DNA from: an uncultured Pseudomonadota bacterium
GTDB taxonomy: Bacteria > Pseudomonadota > Gammaproteobacteria > Xanthomonadales > Ahniellaceae
DNA length: 60,152 nt
Assembly (NCBI GenBank): GCA_937996755.1
Contig: CALKUS010000302.1
Span: 1-60,152, forward strand
Reading direction: 5' to 3'
The position numbers and the translations under genes were made by a program. Below, piece after piece: positions 24,196-33,204 of the stretch (the stretch's first letter is position 1; every line of letters starts with the position of its first letter). A model generated the notes under the pieces. That model did not search any database and was not told the origin of the DNA. It saw only the letters and a list, made by a program, of their open reading frames with translations.

Positions 24196-26372
24196 TCGTC
24201 GAGCGGAAGCCGGCGCGACAGCCACGCGAGACGGTCGTGGGGAACGCCGAGCGCCCGCAGCAGCGCGAGCGCGTCCGCGTGCCGGCCCTGCGCGAACAAC
24301 CAGTGGTAGTGCACGTGCACGGGCGGCGTCGCGCGCCAGTGCGCGGCGATCGCGCCGTCGTCGGCCACCAGGTGCAGCGGCAGGTTGAAGGCCGGCGAGT
24401 ATTCGCCGACGCGCGCCGTACCCGACCAGAGCACGAGCGCGAGCGCGGCCTGGTTCGAGCCCCACCATTCCGCGGCAGCGGTGCCGACGCTGCCGGTCGA
24501 CGCGTGCACGTCGTGGCCGCTGCCCTGCCAGGGCCGCAGGCGCCGCGCGACCGATTGCTCGAACACCACGGCCCAGCGCCGCATGAGCCCGAGCGAGCGC
24601 CGCGCAACGACGAGCCCGCCGTTGTACGACGCGCGCACGCGCTCGTTCGATACGGTCGTCGCGACGAACGGCAGCGACGACAACGGCGTGCCGGCCAGCG
24701 CCGCGAGGCTCTCCCAATACGGCTCGAAGCGGTCGCCCGGACCGGTCGTGGCGCTGCCCTTCACGTCGACCACGCGCACGACGGCGTCGAGCGACGCGGG
24801 CAGCACGAGCTCGCCGAGGAACACGGTGTCGCTGTCGAGCACGACGAGGAAGTCGCTGTCGACGCGCTGTTCCGCGTCCGCGGCCGCGAATACGCGGTTC
24901 GCCGAACCGTATTCCGCGCACGAGGTATTCAACGGCGCGTCGAAGTAGTCGACGCGCAGGCGCGCGAGCCGCGCGCGCGTCGCGGCGTCGACGCCCAGCC
25001 CGGGCCGCGGTGCATAGGCGAGGATCGGCGCGTCGCGGTGGCGCCCGCCCCAGCGACGGATGCTTTCGGCGAGCAGCAGGGCCTGTTCGCGGATGCCGTT
25101 CGCCTCGATGCACAGCACGAACGCGGCCGTCGCGCGCGGATCCGCCGCGAACGGCTCGCGCGACGCGATCGGCGCGTCGGCCGCTTGCCCGCATCGCGCG
25201 AGCATGCGCTCGTAGCGTGCGCGTACCACCTGCGCGGCCGCGTCGTTCGCGAGCGCGGTCCAGTCGGCCGCTGCGGCGCGCTGGTGGTACAGCGCGGGAT
25301 CGAGGAATTCGAGCGCCTCGGCGGCGGCCGCGTCGAGATCGAGGCCGAGGTCGAGCGCGTCGTCGACGTGCCGCAGCGTGGCCCGCCAGTCGGCGAGCAG
25401 CGCGTCGCTGCGCACGAAGACGACGTCGTCGCGGCCGGTTGCGAAGTGCTCGATGCGCTCCAGGTATGCGCCGCAAAGCGCGAGCCCCGCGGCGATCGTC
25501 ATGCCGCTGCGCGCGGCGAGCGAGCGTGCGACTTCCAGCGGATCGCGCACGGGCACGACCCAGGCGGGGCGCCAGCCGCACGTGCGCAGCGCCGCGTCCC
25601 AGGCGGGCGCAAGCAGCGCCATGCGCGGGTCCTTCAGCACGATGCGGTTCGCGCCCGCGGCGAAGCCGGTGCGCAGGAACACTCCGAGGTCGCGCGCGAA
25701 TGCGGATTGCGCGCCCGGATCTAGCGCATCGACGGCCGGCGGATTGCGCCAGTCGCCGCCGAGCTGCGCGAGCAGGGCATCGTCCAGCGCGATGACCGCC
25801 GGCGATTCCCAGAAGCCCTTGGGATTGTCGTGCCACTCCGGCTCGAGCTGCGCGGGCAACTCGGCGCCCGCGAGCGCGAGCATGCGCGTGAGCGCCGACG
25901 TGCCGCTGCGGTGCATGCCGAGCACGACGATCGCGGTGCCGTGCACGCCTGCGCTCGATCCCGCTGCCTCGTTCGCGGCGAGCGAGGCACGTGCCTGCTC
26001 GCGCAGGATCGCGACGTCGGCGGGCGGCGCGCCGCCGCGCAGCAGCGCGACCGTCTTTGCGAGGTCCTCGCGGAGCGCGTCGACCTGCCAGCCGGTGCGC
26101 TCGGCGGCCTGCAGCAGCGTCGCGAGCGCATCGCGATAGCGCATGCCCTCGCGTTGCGCGACGCCGAGCTGGTGCAGGCTGGCCAGGTCGTCGGGATCTT
26201 CCACGAGCGCGGCGCGGAACAGCCGTTCCGATTCCGCGTATCGCCGCTGTGCGAGCGCTTCGAACGCGAGGTCGCGCGTGCGCATCCCGGTTTCGTCGCC
26301 GCAGCAGTGCTTGTAGCGCCGGCCGCTTCCGCACGGGCAAGGTGCGTTGCGGCTCACGGTTGCGGCTTCCAT
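24177..26372 (-). CDS. SEC-C / TPR / sulfotransferase / glycosyltransferase-like fusion protein
   Basis: The 731-residue protein has four recognisable parts. Residues 10-25 are a SEC-C zinc motif (APCPCGSGRRYKHCCG). Residues ~35-110 look like TPR helices (ALAQRRYAESERLFRAALVEDPDDLASLHQLGVAQ). Residues ~147-400 contain a sulfotransferase P-loop-like segment (VVLGMHRSGTSALTRML) and RIVLKDPRMALL. Residues ~415-700 resemble a nucleotide-sugar-type transferase: FVLCIEANGIREQALLLAESIRRWGG, FLVVLDSDTVFLGEL (a DSD metal-type motif), SYNGGLVVARRSLGLMRRW. The protein could modify a glycan or peptide both ways. The combination is unusual. It faces the stand-alone sulfotransferase gene and overlaps its 3' end by 19 bases. 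Confidence 0.8.
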   Translation of the reverse strand: MEAATVSRNAPCPCGSGRRYKHCCGDETGMRTRDLAFEALAQRRYAESERLFRAALVEDPDDLASLHQLGVAQREGMRYRDALATLLQAAERTGWQVDALREDLAKTVALLRGGAPPADVAILREQARASLAANEAAGSSAGVHGTAIVVLGMHRSGTSALTRMLALAGAELPAQLEPEWHDNPKGFWESPAVIALDDALLAQLGGDWRNPPAVDALDPGAQSAFARDLGVFLRTGFAAGANRIVLKDPRMALLAPAWDAALRTCGWRPAWVVPVRDPLEVARSLAARSGMTIAAGLALCGAYLERIEHFATGRDDVVFVRSDALLADWRATLRHVDDALDLGLDLDAAAAEALEFLDPALYHQRAAAADWTALANDAAAQVVRARYERMLARCGQAADAPIASREPFAADPRATAAFVLCIEANGIREQALLLAESIRRWGGRHRDAPILAYAPRPGLGVDAATRARLARLRVDYFDAPLNTSCAEYGSANRVFAAADAEQRVDSDFLVVLDSDTVFLGELVLPASLDAVVRVVDVKGSATTGPGDRFEPYWESLAALAGTPLSSLPFVATTVSNERVRASYNGGLVVARRSLGLMRRWAVVFEQSVARRLRPWQGSGHDVHASTGSVGTAAAEWWGSNQAALALVLWSGTARVGEYSPAFNLPLHLVADDGAIAAHWRATPPVHVHYHWLFAQGRHADALALLRALGVPHDRLAWLSRRLPLDDQAPRG

Positions 26373-26481
26373 GCCACGATTCTATGCGCGCCGCGCGACG
26401 CTGCGTCGTGCAGGTGCCGAAGTTGCGCGATGGCGCCCTGCTTTGCCTTACGATCGTCGCCTGTCGTTCCGGGGGTAGCGC

Positions 26482-27690
26482 ATGCAGAAGCTGTTGCTGG
26501 CGATGATCGTCGCCGTCGTCGTGCTCGGGTTCATCGTGCTGCGCAGCCCGGGGACGGAGGGTACGTCGGCCCCGCAGCGGGCGGCGGCGAGCGTCACCGC
26601 GCGCGACGGCGTGCTCGACGCGGGTTCTGGTTACGTCGTCGCCCTCGACATCGAAGGTCGCGTGTTCGGCTGGGGCGGCTACGATTCGAACGAAGGCGCG
26701 AAGCTGATCGCGGGCGGCAAGCGGCCGCGCCTGCTGCTCGCCGGCTCGGGTTACCGTCGCGTCGCCGCGGGCACTCGTGCGGTGTACGCGATCGATGTCG
26801 AGGGCACGCTGCGCCGCGCGGCGCTCGCGGACATTTCCGCGTCCGACGGCACCGTCGTTCCGATGCCGATCCACACCGCGAAGCGCTGGCGCATCGCGCG
26901 CGAAACCTGGGCGATCGGCGCGGGCATCGATCGCGACGGCGCATTGTGGTGGTGGGACGACGATGCCGTCGCCGACGCACCGAACCGCAGCGTGCCCGAC
27001 CCGAACGCCCAGCCGCAGTCGCTGATGCCGGGCGTGCGCTTCGTCGACGCCTGCCTGCAGGGACCGCGGCTGCACGCCATCGACGAGGAAGGCCGAGCGT
27101 GGCGCAGCGCCGACCTGTTGCGCCGCGGCAGCAGCACGCGCCCGCTGCAGGGCGGGGACGGCGCGCTCGTACGCCTGGAAGCCGACGTGCCGCTCGCGAA
27201 GCTCGCCTGCCGCGAGAACGCGAGCCACGTGCTCGCGCTCGCGCGCGACGGTTCCATCTGGGGCTACGGGCCGAATTCGTTCGGCGAGCTCGGCGTCGGC
27301 GCGGAAGACATGCACCCCGACAGGGCGGTGTACGACGCCACCACGCTCGTGCGCATCGCCGACGGCCCGTTCGTCGCGATCGCGGTCGCGCCGCAGGTCT
27401 CGTTCGCGATCGCCGGCGACGGCGCGCTGTGGGGCTGGGGCCGCAACCTCGACAGCGAGCTCGGTCTCGGCAACAGCGAATCCGTCGACGGACCGCAACT
27501 GGTCGACCAGTCGCCGCCGCGCCTCGCCGTCACCGCGACCTACGGCACGGGCATCGCGCTCGACGACACGGGTCGCCTGCAATCGTGGGGCTCGAACGGC
27601 TACGGGGCGCTGGGCGACGGCGGCGTCGCCGCGCAACACGATCGTCCCGGCGACGTGCTGTCGACCACCACGTTCGGAGGCAGCCTGTGA
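26482..27690 (+). CDS. RCC1-like beta-propeller protein, membrane-anchored or exported
   Basis: The 402-residue protein has an uncleaved-looking N-terminal hydrophobic segment (MQKLLLAMIVAVVVLGFIVL). RCC1-type repeats follow with the signature G-x-x-x-x-x-A-x-x-x-x-G-x-x-x-x-W-G: GSGYVVALDIEGRVFGWGGYDSNEG, ASHVLALARDGSIWGYGPNSFGELG, VSFAIAGDGALWGWGRNLDSELGLG, GIALDDTGRLQSWGSNGYGALGDG. A seven-bladed propeller for binding is expected. It is translationally coupled to the next gene, a lipoprotein (GTGA overlap). Confidence 0.85.
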   Translation: MQKLLLAMIVAVVVLGFIVLRSPGTEGTSAPQRAAASVTARDGVLDAGSGYVVALDIEGRVFGWGGYDSNEGAKLIAGGKRPRLLLAGSGYRRVAAGTRAVYAIDVEGTLRRAALADISASDGTVVPMPIHTAKRWRIARETWAIGAGIDRDGALWWWDDDAVADAPNRSVPDPNAQPQSLMPGVRFVDACLQGPRLHAIDEEGRAWRSADLLRRGSSTRPLQGGDGALVRLEADVPLAKLACRENASHVLALARDGSIWGYGPNSFGELGVGAEDMHPDRAVYDATTLVRIADGPFVAIAVAPQVSFAIAGDGALWGWGRNLDSELGLGNSESVDGPQLVDQSPPRLAVTATYGTGIALDDTGRLQSWGSNGYGALGDGGVAAQHDRPGDVLSTTTFGGSL

Positions 27691-28397
27691 ACTCCGTCGC
27701 GCGGGGCGTGGTGCTGGCCGCGGTGTTCGTGCTCGGCGCGTGCGGCGGCTCGTCGGTGAGCGAGGAGAACCTCGCGAAGATGCGGAAGGTCTACGACGAG
27801 ACGCTCATCGAGGCCGAGCCCTTGTGCATCGCCGCCGGGCCGTTCCCGTTCCGCAGCGGCATGCGCAGCGACTACGCCAGCGGCCAGAACTGCGATCGCT
27901 GCCAGGCGCTGGCCGAGGCCGGCTTCCTCGTACGGACCGTCGTCGGCGACGGCGGCAGCGGATACGTGCAGTTCGACCTGAGCGACGAAGGGCGGCCGCT
28001 CTATCGCCGCGAGGCGGATGCCGAGTACGTCGCGCTCGTGCACGAGCGCCTCGCACGGTTCAACCGGCCGGACGAGGACGTCGACCCGGAGAAGCTCGGC
28101 AAGCCGCGCCTGTGCTTCGGGCAGACGCGCTTCCATTCCATTACCGACGCGCTGTCGCCGTTCTCGTTCTCGGGCAGCGTGCTGCGCAGCGTGAAAGTGG
28201 TGGCGGAGGCGAAGGACACGAGCGGCGTGCTGTTCGATCCGCGCGTGAAGGCGCTCGGGCTGCCCGTGCCGGAGCAGCCCGAGCCGGGCGAGCCGGCGTT
28301 GTATCCGCCGCACGTGGTGACGTTCGAGTACTACCCCGGCGAGCCGCTGCCCGGCATCACGGACACGCGCTACGGCGCCTGGGTCGACGAGCCCTGA
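27687..28397 (+). CDS. lipoprotein of unknown function
   Basis: The 236-residue protein starts at GTG 27687 (GTGA overlaps the RCC1-like stop). The lipobox is VFVLGAC with the cysteine at residue 19, then GGSSVSEENLAKMRK. CDRC in the middle (SGQNCDRCQALAEAGFL) could be redox-active or bind metal. The C-terminal third is proline-rich (LPVPEQPEPGEPALYPPHV). I do not recognise a family. Its 3' end overlaps that of the convergent KDPG aldolase gene by 28 bases (28370-28397). Confidence 0.75.
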   Translation: MNSVARGVVLAAVFVLGACGGSSVSEENLAKMRKVYDETLIEAEPLCIAAGPFPFRSGMRSDYASGQNCDRCQALAEAGFLVRTVVGDGGSGYVQFDLSDEGRPLYRREADAEYVALVHERLARFNRPDEDVDPEKLGKPRLCFGQTRFHSITDALSPFSFSGSVLRSVKVVAEAKDTSGVLFDPRVKALGLPVPEQPEPGEPALYPPHVVTFEYYPGEPLPGITDTRYGAWVDEP

Positions 28398-29026
28398 CGC
28401 AGTGCGGCGGCGCGCCGCGCGTTCGCCGCGATGCGATCCCACGCACTTTCCGCGACGAGCGCGGGCGGCGCGAGCCACGATCCGCCGACGCATGCGACGT
28501 TCGGCAGGGCGAGCCATTCGCCCGCGTTGTCCTCGCCGATTCCGCCGGTCGGGCAGAAGCGCGCGTCGGGGAACGGCCCCGCGACCGCGCGCAGGAACGC
28601 GACGCCCACGGTCGCGGCCGGAAAGAGCTTCAGCGCGAGGTAGCCCGATTCGCGCGCGCGCATCAGCTCCGACACCGTCGCCACGCCGGGCAGGAAGGGC
28701 AACCCCGCGTCCCGCGCCGATTCCAGCAGGCGCGGCGTGCAGCCGGGCGACACGGCGAACGCGGCGCCGGCACGCGCGCAGGCGGCGAGCTGTGCGGCAT
28801 CGAGCACCGTGCCCGCGCCGACCACCGCACCCGGCACGTCGCGCGCGATCGCCGCGAGCGCGTCGAGCGCGCCCGGCGTTCGCAACGTCACTTCGATCGC
28901 GCGCAGGCCGCCGTCCACGAGCGCGCGTGCCGTCGCGACCGCGGAAGCCACGTCGGAAACCGTCAGCACCGGCATCACGGGCGCCAGCGCGAGCACCGAT
29001 GCGATGGAGCGCTCAGCGCCGGACAT
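28370..29026 (-). CDS. eda: 2-dehydro-3-deoxy-6-phosphogluconate (KDPG) aldolase
   Basis: The 218-residue protein splits KDPG into pyruvate and glyceraldehyde-3-phosphate, the last step of the pectin route encoded here and of the Entner-Doudoroff pathway. Catalytic residues are visible: E45 in AIEVTLRT, R49, and Schiff-base lysine K133 in LALKLFPA. FCPTGGI is the phosphate-binding loop. The start at 29026 overlaps the end of the kinase gene by 14 bases, so kinase and aldolase form an operon driven from the promoter at 30102-30130. Length is typical. Confidence 0.93.
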   Translation of the reverse strand: MSGAERSIASVLALAPVMPVLTVSDVASAVATARALVDGGLRAIEVTLRTPGALDALAAIARDVPGAVVGAGTVLDAAQLAACARAGAAFAVSPGCTPRLLESARDAGLPFLPGVATVSELMRARESGYLALKLFPAATVGVAFLRAVAGPFPDARFCPTGGIGEDNAGEWLALPNVACVGGSWLAPPALVAESAWDRIAANARRAAALRQGSSTQAP

Positions 29027-30029
29027 CGCGTTGCGGCTCCTCGAGCAGTGCCTGCACTTCGGCCGCGCTCGCGAGGTTCGCGTCGCCGGGGATGGAATGC
29101 TTGAGGCACGCGGCGGCGAGCGCGAAACGCAGTGCTTCCTCCTCGCCTGCACCCGATGCGTGCGCGTGCAGCAGGCCGGCCGCGAACGCGTCGCCGCCGC
29201 CGATGCGGTCGACGATCGGGCCGACGGCGCGCGCGGGCGCGGTGAACGTCTGCTTGCGCGTGACGCACACGGCGGAGAGCTCCTGCAGGTCGGCGCTGTG
29301 CGCGACGCGGATGGTCGTCGCGAAGCGCTCGAGCGGCGCGAACGCCGCGAACGCCGCGCGCGCGGCCGCCTCGATCGCGGCGACCGGATCGCCGCCCGGC
29401 TCCGGCGTGCCCGTGAGCAGCGCGACGTCGCGCGGGTCCGCGAACAGCGTGCGCGCGTGCGCGGCGACCGGCGGCAGCAGCGCGCGCGGGTCGCCGTTCC
29501 ATGCCCGCCACAGCGCGGGACGGAAATTGCCGTCGAAGCTGATCGCGAGGCCGAGCATCGCCGCGGCAGACGCCGCTGCACGGGCGGCCGCGGCGCCTGC
29601 GGCACCGAGCGCCGGCGTGATGCCCGACAGGTGCAATGCGTTCGCGCCAGCCAGCAACGCCGGCCAGTCCCACGCGTCCGGACGCGCGCGCGCGAACGCG
29701 GAATCGGCGCGGTCGTACGTGACGATGCCGGCGCGCTGCCCTGCCCCGGGCTCGAGGAAGTACAGGCCCATGCGACCGTCGCCGCGCGCGACACGCGTGG
29801 CGTCGACGCCCTGGCGACGCAGCTCCGCGATCGCCGCGTCGCCGAGCGCGTTGCCCGGCACCACGCTGACCATGCGCGCGTCGTGGCCGAAGCGCGCGAG
29901 CGACACCGCGACGTTCGCCTCGGCGCCGCCGACGTGCACGTCGAGCCGCGGCGACTGCAGCAGCCGCTCGCGACCCGGCGGCGACAGCCGCAGCAGGAGC
30001 TCTCCGAAGCAGGCGATGCGCAGCGTCAT
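29013..30029 (-). CDS. kdgK: 2-dehydro-3-deoxygluconate (KDG) kinase, PfkB family
   Basis: The 338-residue cytoplasmic kinase phosphorylates KDG to KDPG. The PfkB N-terminal signature is VHVGGAEANVAVSLARFG (residues ~33-50). The C-terminal signature with the catalytic aspartate is VDRIGGGDAFAAGLLHA. MTLRIACFGELLLRLSPPG is the typical opening for KdgK. The start at 30029 is chosen because the frame upstream runs through the promoter and operator. It precedes eda with a 14-base overlap. Control by the LacI-type regulator is predicted from the operator at 30116-30129, which overlaps the -35. Confidence 0.92.
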   Translation of the reverse strand: MTLRIACFGELLLRLSPPGRERLLQSPRLDVHVGGAEANVAVSLARFGHDARMVSVVPGNALGDAAIAELRRQGVDATRVARGDGRMGLYFLEPGAGQRAGIVTYDRADSAFARARPDAWDWPALLAGANALHLSGITPALGAAGAAAARAAASAAAMLGLAISFDGNFRPALWRAWNGDPRALLPPVAAHARTLFADPRDVALLTGTPEPGGDPVAAIEAAARAAFAAFAPLERFATTIRVAHSADLQELSAVCVTRKQTFTAPARAVGPIVDRIGGGDAFAAGLLHAHASGAGEEEALRFALAAACLKHSIPGDANLASAAEVQALLEEPQRDVRR

Positions 30030-30101
30030 GGCGGCATTGTCCGCGCTGCCGTCCTGTTCGTCGCGGTCATCGAGGGCGTCCTTGTTGCTGCACTGCGGTG
30101 T

Positions 30102-30130
30102 TTGATAGGCTCCTTTGCCACCGGTGTCAA
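30102..30130 (-). promoter_or_regulatory. promoter of kdgK-eda
   Basis: On the minus strand a consensus -35 TTGACA (30130-30125) is followed by a 17-base spacer and a -10 TATCAA (30107-30102). Transcription would start near 30095, giving a leader of about 66 bases to the kdgK ATG. The -35 overlaps the right half of operator 1. Confidence 0.7.
30116..30129. promoter_or_regulatory. LacI-type operator 1 (kdgK side)
   Basis: TGCCACCGGTGTCA is a near-perfect 14-bp palindrome with the central CG typical of LacI-family operators. An identical copy lies 34 bases away at 30150-30163. Related sites lie before the hydratase-TRAP operon and kduI. Confidence 0.7.
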
Positions 30131-30149
30131 GGGAGAGACCGCGTGGCGA

Positions 30150-30163
30150 TGCCACCGGTGTCA
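30150..30163. promoter_or_regulatory. LacI-type operator 2 (receptor side)
   Basis: A second exact copy of TGCCACCGGTGTCA sits nearer the TonB-dependent receptor gene. Its right half overlaps the receptor's putative -35. The 34-base centre-to-centre distance from operator 1 would place two repressors on roughly the same DNA face. Confidence 0.7.
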
Positions 30164-30186
30164 TCCGGGCTCAATGCGAATAATAG
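30158..30186 (+). promoter_or_regulatory. putative promoter of the TonB-dependent receptor gene
   Basis: GTGTCA (30158-30163) and TAATAG (30181-30186) are separated by 17 bases. Each matches the sigma-70 consensus only in part. The start codon at 30238 lies about 45 bases after the expected transcription start. Confidence 0.5.
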
Positions 30187-30237
30187 GGGGCGGCCGCGCG
30201 AGCGGACCGTCCGTCGACCAGACGGGAGGGAGTGCAC

Positions 30238-33150
30238 GTGAATACGAATGCCGCGGACCGCCGCCGTCCGCACCTGCGCACGCTGTGCGTTGCGATTGCC
30301 CTGGCGCTCGCCGCGCCGCTCGCGCTGGCCGCGCCGGCCAGCGCACCGGCCGCCACGACAGGCGCGACCACCGCGCAGTCGGCCGCGGCGACGACCGCCG
30401 CGCAGGCCGCTGGTGCCGAAGCGCTCGCGCTCGTCGACACGACCACCGCGGACGCAGGGGCCGACGCGGATTCGGCCGCCGACGCGAAACCGCGCACCGA
30501 CGAGGAAGCCGCGAAGGAACTCGACACCATCGTCGTGTCCTACCGCGCCTCGCTGGTCAAGGCGCTGGAAGTGAAGCGCGATACCGTCGGCCAGGTCGAT
30601 GCGATCGTGGCCGAGGACATCGCCGACTTCCCCGACCTCAACCTCGCGGAATCGCTGCAGCGCCTGCCCGGCGTATCGATCACGCGCGACGCGGGCGAAG
30701 GCCGCAACATCTCGGTGCGCGGCCTCGACCCGAACTTCACGCGCGTGCGCATCAACGGTATGGAAGCGCTCACGACGTCGGGCGGTACCGACGCTTCGGG
30801 CGGCCTGAACCGCGGTCGCGGCTTCGACTTCAACGTGTTCGCGTCGGAACTGTTCAACAACATCGTGGTGCGCAAGACCTCCTCCGCCGACCTAGAGGAA
30901 GGCTCGCTCGGCGCGACCGTCGACCTCAACGTGGCGCATCCGCTCGACTACGACGGCCTCACGTTCCTCGCCTCGGGCCAGGCCGGCTACAACGACCTGT
31001 CCGAGTCGTGGGATCCGCGCGGGGTGGCGCTGCTGTCGAACACCTGGAACGACGGGACGTTCGGTGCGCTGCTGTCGGTGGCGTACACCGAGCGCGAGCT
31101 CGTCGAGGAAGGCCCGAGCACCGTGCGCTGGGACACGGGCACGTCCAGCGGCGGCTTCAACGCGTCGTCGCCGTTCGCACCCGCGCGCCTCGCGACCACG
31201 TTCCACCCGCGCATCCCGCGCTACGGGTCGCTCGGGCACCAGCAGGAGCGGACGGGCGTCACGGGCTCGCTGCAGTTCAACCCGAACCCGGACACGATGC
31301 TCACGTTCGACGTGCTCTATTCGGACTTCAAGGCCGAGCGCTCGGAGGATTTCCTCGAGGCGATCAGCTTCAGCCGCACGGGCTCGGGCAAGCCGCAGAC
31401 GATCGTGCGCGACGGCTTCATCGCGCCGGACGGCGACCTGGAATACGGCCTGTTCGACGACGTCGACGTGCGTTCCGAATCGCGGTTCGACGAGCTCGAC
31501 ACGAAGTTCACCCAGTACGTGCTGAACGGCTCGCATCGCTTCTCCGACTCGATCGAGATGCGCGGCCTCGTCGGCCACGCGAAGTCGGAGCACGACAACC
31601 CGATCCAGACCACCGTCACGATCGACCGTTCGAATACCGACGGCTATTCGTGGGACTACCGCGACGACGATCGCCTGCCGCGCTTCGATTACGGCTTCGA
31701 CGTGACGGATCCGGCGAGCTGGGCGTTCGCGCAGGGGCTATCGGAGATCCGCCTGCGGCCGCAGACGTCCGACAACACCTTCGACACGTTCCAGCTCGAC
31801 TTCGACTGGAACCTCAACGAGGTGTTCACGCTGAAGTCCGGCATCAACTGGAAGGAATACGAGTTCGAGACGTCGGAGCGGCGTCGCGCTTCGGAAACGA
31901 CCGTGCCCGCGCTGCCGGCCGGCACCACGCTCGCCGACCTCACGCGCATCTTCAACTTCGGCAACGGCCTCGACCAGCCGAGCGGGAACGACACGCGCTG
32001 GCTCGCGCCGGACATCGACGCGTTCGCCGACCTGTTCGACATCTACTGCAACTGCGGCGCCTTCACGCTCACCAACGCCAGCGCGCTCACCAACAACCGT
32101 GGCGTGAAGGAAGAGGACATGGGCGGCTACGTCCAGCTCGACTGGTCCACCGACCTCGGCAGCGTGCCGTGGCGCGGCAACATCGGCGGGCGCTACGTCG
32201 AGACGAAGCAGGATTCGCGCGGTTTCGCGGTCGTGAACGGCGCGCCCGTGGAAGCGCGCGTCGAGCGCGATTACGACGACTTCCTGCCGTCGCTGAACAT
32301 GGCATTCGACCTGACCGACGAGCTCGTGCTGCGCTTCGCGGCCGCGAAGGTGCTCACGCGTCCCGGCCTCGGCAACCTCACGCCGGGCGTGACCGTCAGC
32401 GTGTCGGGCGGCAACCGCACCGTGACCGGCGGCGACCCGTTCCTCGAGCCGTTCAAGGCGAAGACCGTCGACATCGGCCTGGAGTGGTACTTCGCCGAGG
32501 AGTCGCTGCTGTCGGCGTCGTACTTCTGGAAGGACATCGACAGCTTCGTGCAGACCTCGCGCGAGACGCGGCCGTACAACACGTCGGGGCTACCGGACGA
32601 GTTGCTGAACGGAACGGGCGCATCGCCGACCGACGACTTCCAGTTCAACATCCCGGTCAACACGCCGGGCGGAAAGCTGGACGGCGTGGAGCTGATCTAC
32701 CAGCAGCCGTTCTTCTTCCTGCCGGAGGGCTGGAACAACCTCGGCATGATCCTGAACTACACCTTCGTCGACTCGCAGATCCAGTACGTGACGTCGACCG
32801 GCGTGCCGTCGCTGGAGACCGACCTGACCGGTCTCTCGCGCCACGCCTGGAACGCGACGCTCTACTACGAAGACAAGCGCTGGGGCGCGCGCGTGTCGTG
32901 GGCCTACCGCGACGGGTTCCTCACCACCGTGCCGGGCCGCAACAACAACGACGTCGAGGGCACGAAGGACACGCTCACGGTCGACGCGAGCATCTCGTAC
33001 GCGCTGAACGACCACTGGGAGTTCTCGCTCGAGGGCCTGAACCTCACGGACGAGTTCGTCGACCAGTACGTGAGCTCGGTGGGCGATCGCTCGTCGGTGT
33101 ACACGCACACGGGCAGGCAGTACCTGTTCGGGGCGCGGTATCGGTTCTGA
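30238..33150 (+). CDS. TonB-dependent receptor, probably for oligogalacturonides
   Basis: This 970-residue outer-membrane receptor has a signal peptide (LCVAIALALAAPLALA), an Ala/Thr/Asp-rich linker, and then a plug domain from about residue 94 (LDTIVVSYRASLVKALEVKR...NLAESLQRLPGVSITRDAGEGRNISVRGL). The beta-barrel ends in YLFGARYRF with a terminal phenylalanine, as required for barrel assembly. GRGFDFNVFASELFNNIVVRKTSSADLEEGSLGATVDL is typical of the large xanthomonad family for plant carbohydrates. The start is most likely GTG 30238, seven bases after GGGAGGG; an earlier in-frame GTG at 30232 abuts that site. Operator 2 and the neighbouring pectin genes support uptake of pectin fragments. 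The substrate is inferred from context. Confidence 0.92.
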   Translation: MNTNAADRRRPHLRTLCVAIALALAAPLALAAPASAPAATTGATTAQSAAATTAAQAAGAEALALVDTTTADAGADADSAADAKPRTDEEAAKELDTIVVSYRASLVKALEVKRDTVGQVDAIVAEDIADFPDLNLAESLQRLPGVSITRDAGEGRNISVRGLDPNFTRVRINGMEALTTSGGTDASGGLNRGRGFDFNVFASELFNNIVVRKTSSADLEEGSLGATVDLNVAHPLDYDGLTFLASGQAGYNDLSESWDPRGVALLSNTWNDGTFGALLSVAYTERELVEEGPSTVRWDTGTSSGGFNASSPFAPARLATTFHPRIPRYGSLGHQQERTGVTGSLQFNPNPDTMLTFDVLYSDFKAERSEDFLEAISFSRTGSGKPQTIVRDGFIAPDGDLEYGLFDDVDVRSESRFDELDTKFTQYVLNGSHRFSDSIEMRGLVGHAKSEHDNPIQTTVTIDRSNTDGYSWDYRDDDRLPRFDYGFDVTDPASWAFAQGLSEIRLRPQTSDNTFDTFQLDFDWNLNEVFTLKSGINWKEYEFETSERRRASETTVPALPAGTTLADLTRIFNFGNGLDQPSGNDTRWLAPDIDAFADLFDIYCNCGAFTLTNASALTNNRGVKEEDMGGYVQLDWSTDLGSVPWRGNIGGRYVETKQDSRGFAVVNGAPVEARVERDYDDFLPSLNMAFDLTDELVLRFAAAKVLTRPGLGNLTPGVTVSVSGGNRTVTGGDPFLEPFKAKTVDIGLEWYFAEESLLSASYFWKDIDSFVQTSRETRPYNTSGLPDELLNGTGASPTDDFQFNIPVNTPGGKLDGVELIYQQPFFFLPEGWNNLGMILNYTFVDSQIQYVTSTGVPSLETDLTGLSRHAWNATLYYEDKRWGARVSWAYRDGFLTTVPGRNNNDVEGTKDTLTVDASISYALNDHWEFSLEGLNLTDEFVDQYVSSVGDRSSVYTHTGRQYLFGARYRF

Positions 33151-33153
33151 GCC

Positions 33154-33202
33154 TTCTGAGGAATTTTTCAGAAAGACCTCTCCCTTCGAGCAGGAGGGAG
33201 AG
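33154..33202. terminator. two hairpins after the receptor gene
   Basis: TTCTGA...TCAGAA (33154-33173) encloses a run of T residues. CTCTCCC...GGGAGAG (33178-33202) follows directly. Together they probably end transcription of the receptor gene; no long U-tract follows either stem, so this is a modest call. Confidence 0.45.
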
Positions 33203-33204
33203 TG

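Noticed and set aside
23032..27639. 1535-codon minus-strand open frame
   Set aside because: It runs across five well-supported genes on both strands, has no recognisable domains, and has Arg/Ala-rich shadow composition.
33178..33202. CTCTCCC/GGGAGAG hairpin as a fourth copy of the CCCTCCCCTGC repeat family
   Set aside because: The stem is only loosely similar and it lacks the GGGTGG-type tail, so it is better treated as part of the transcription end of the receptor gene.
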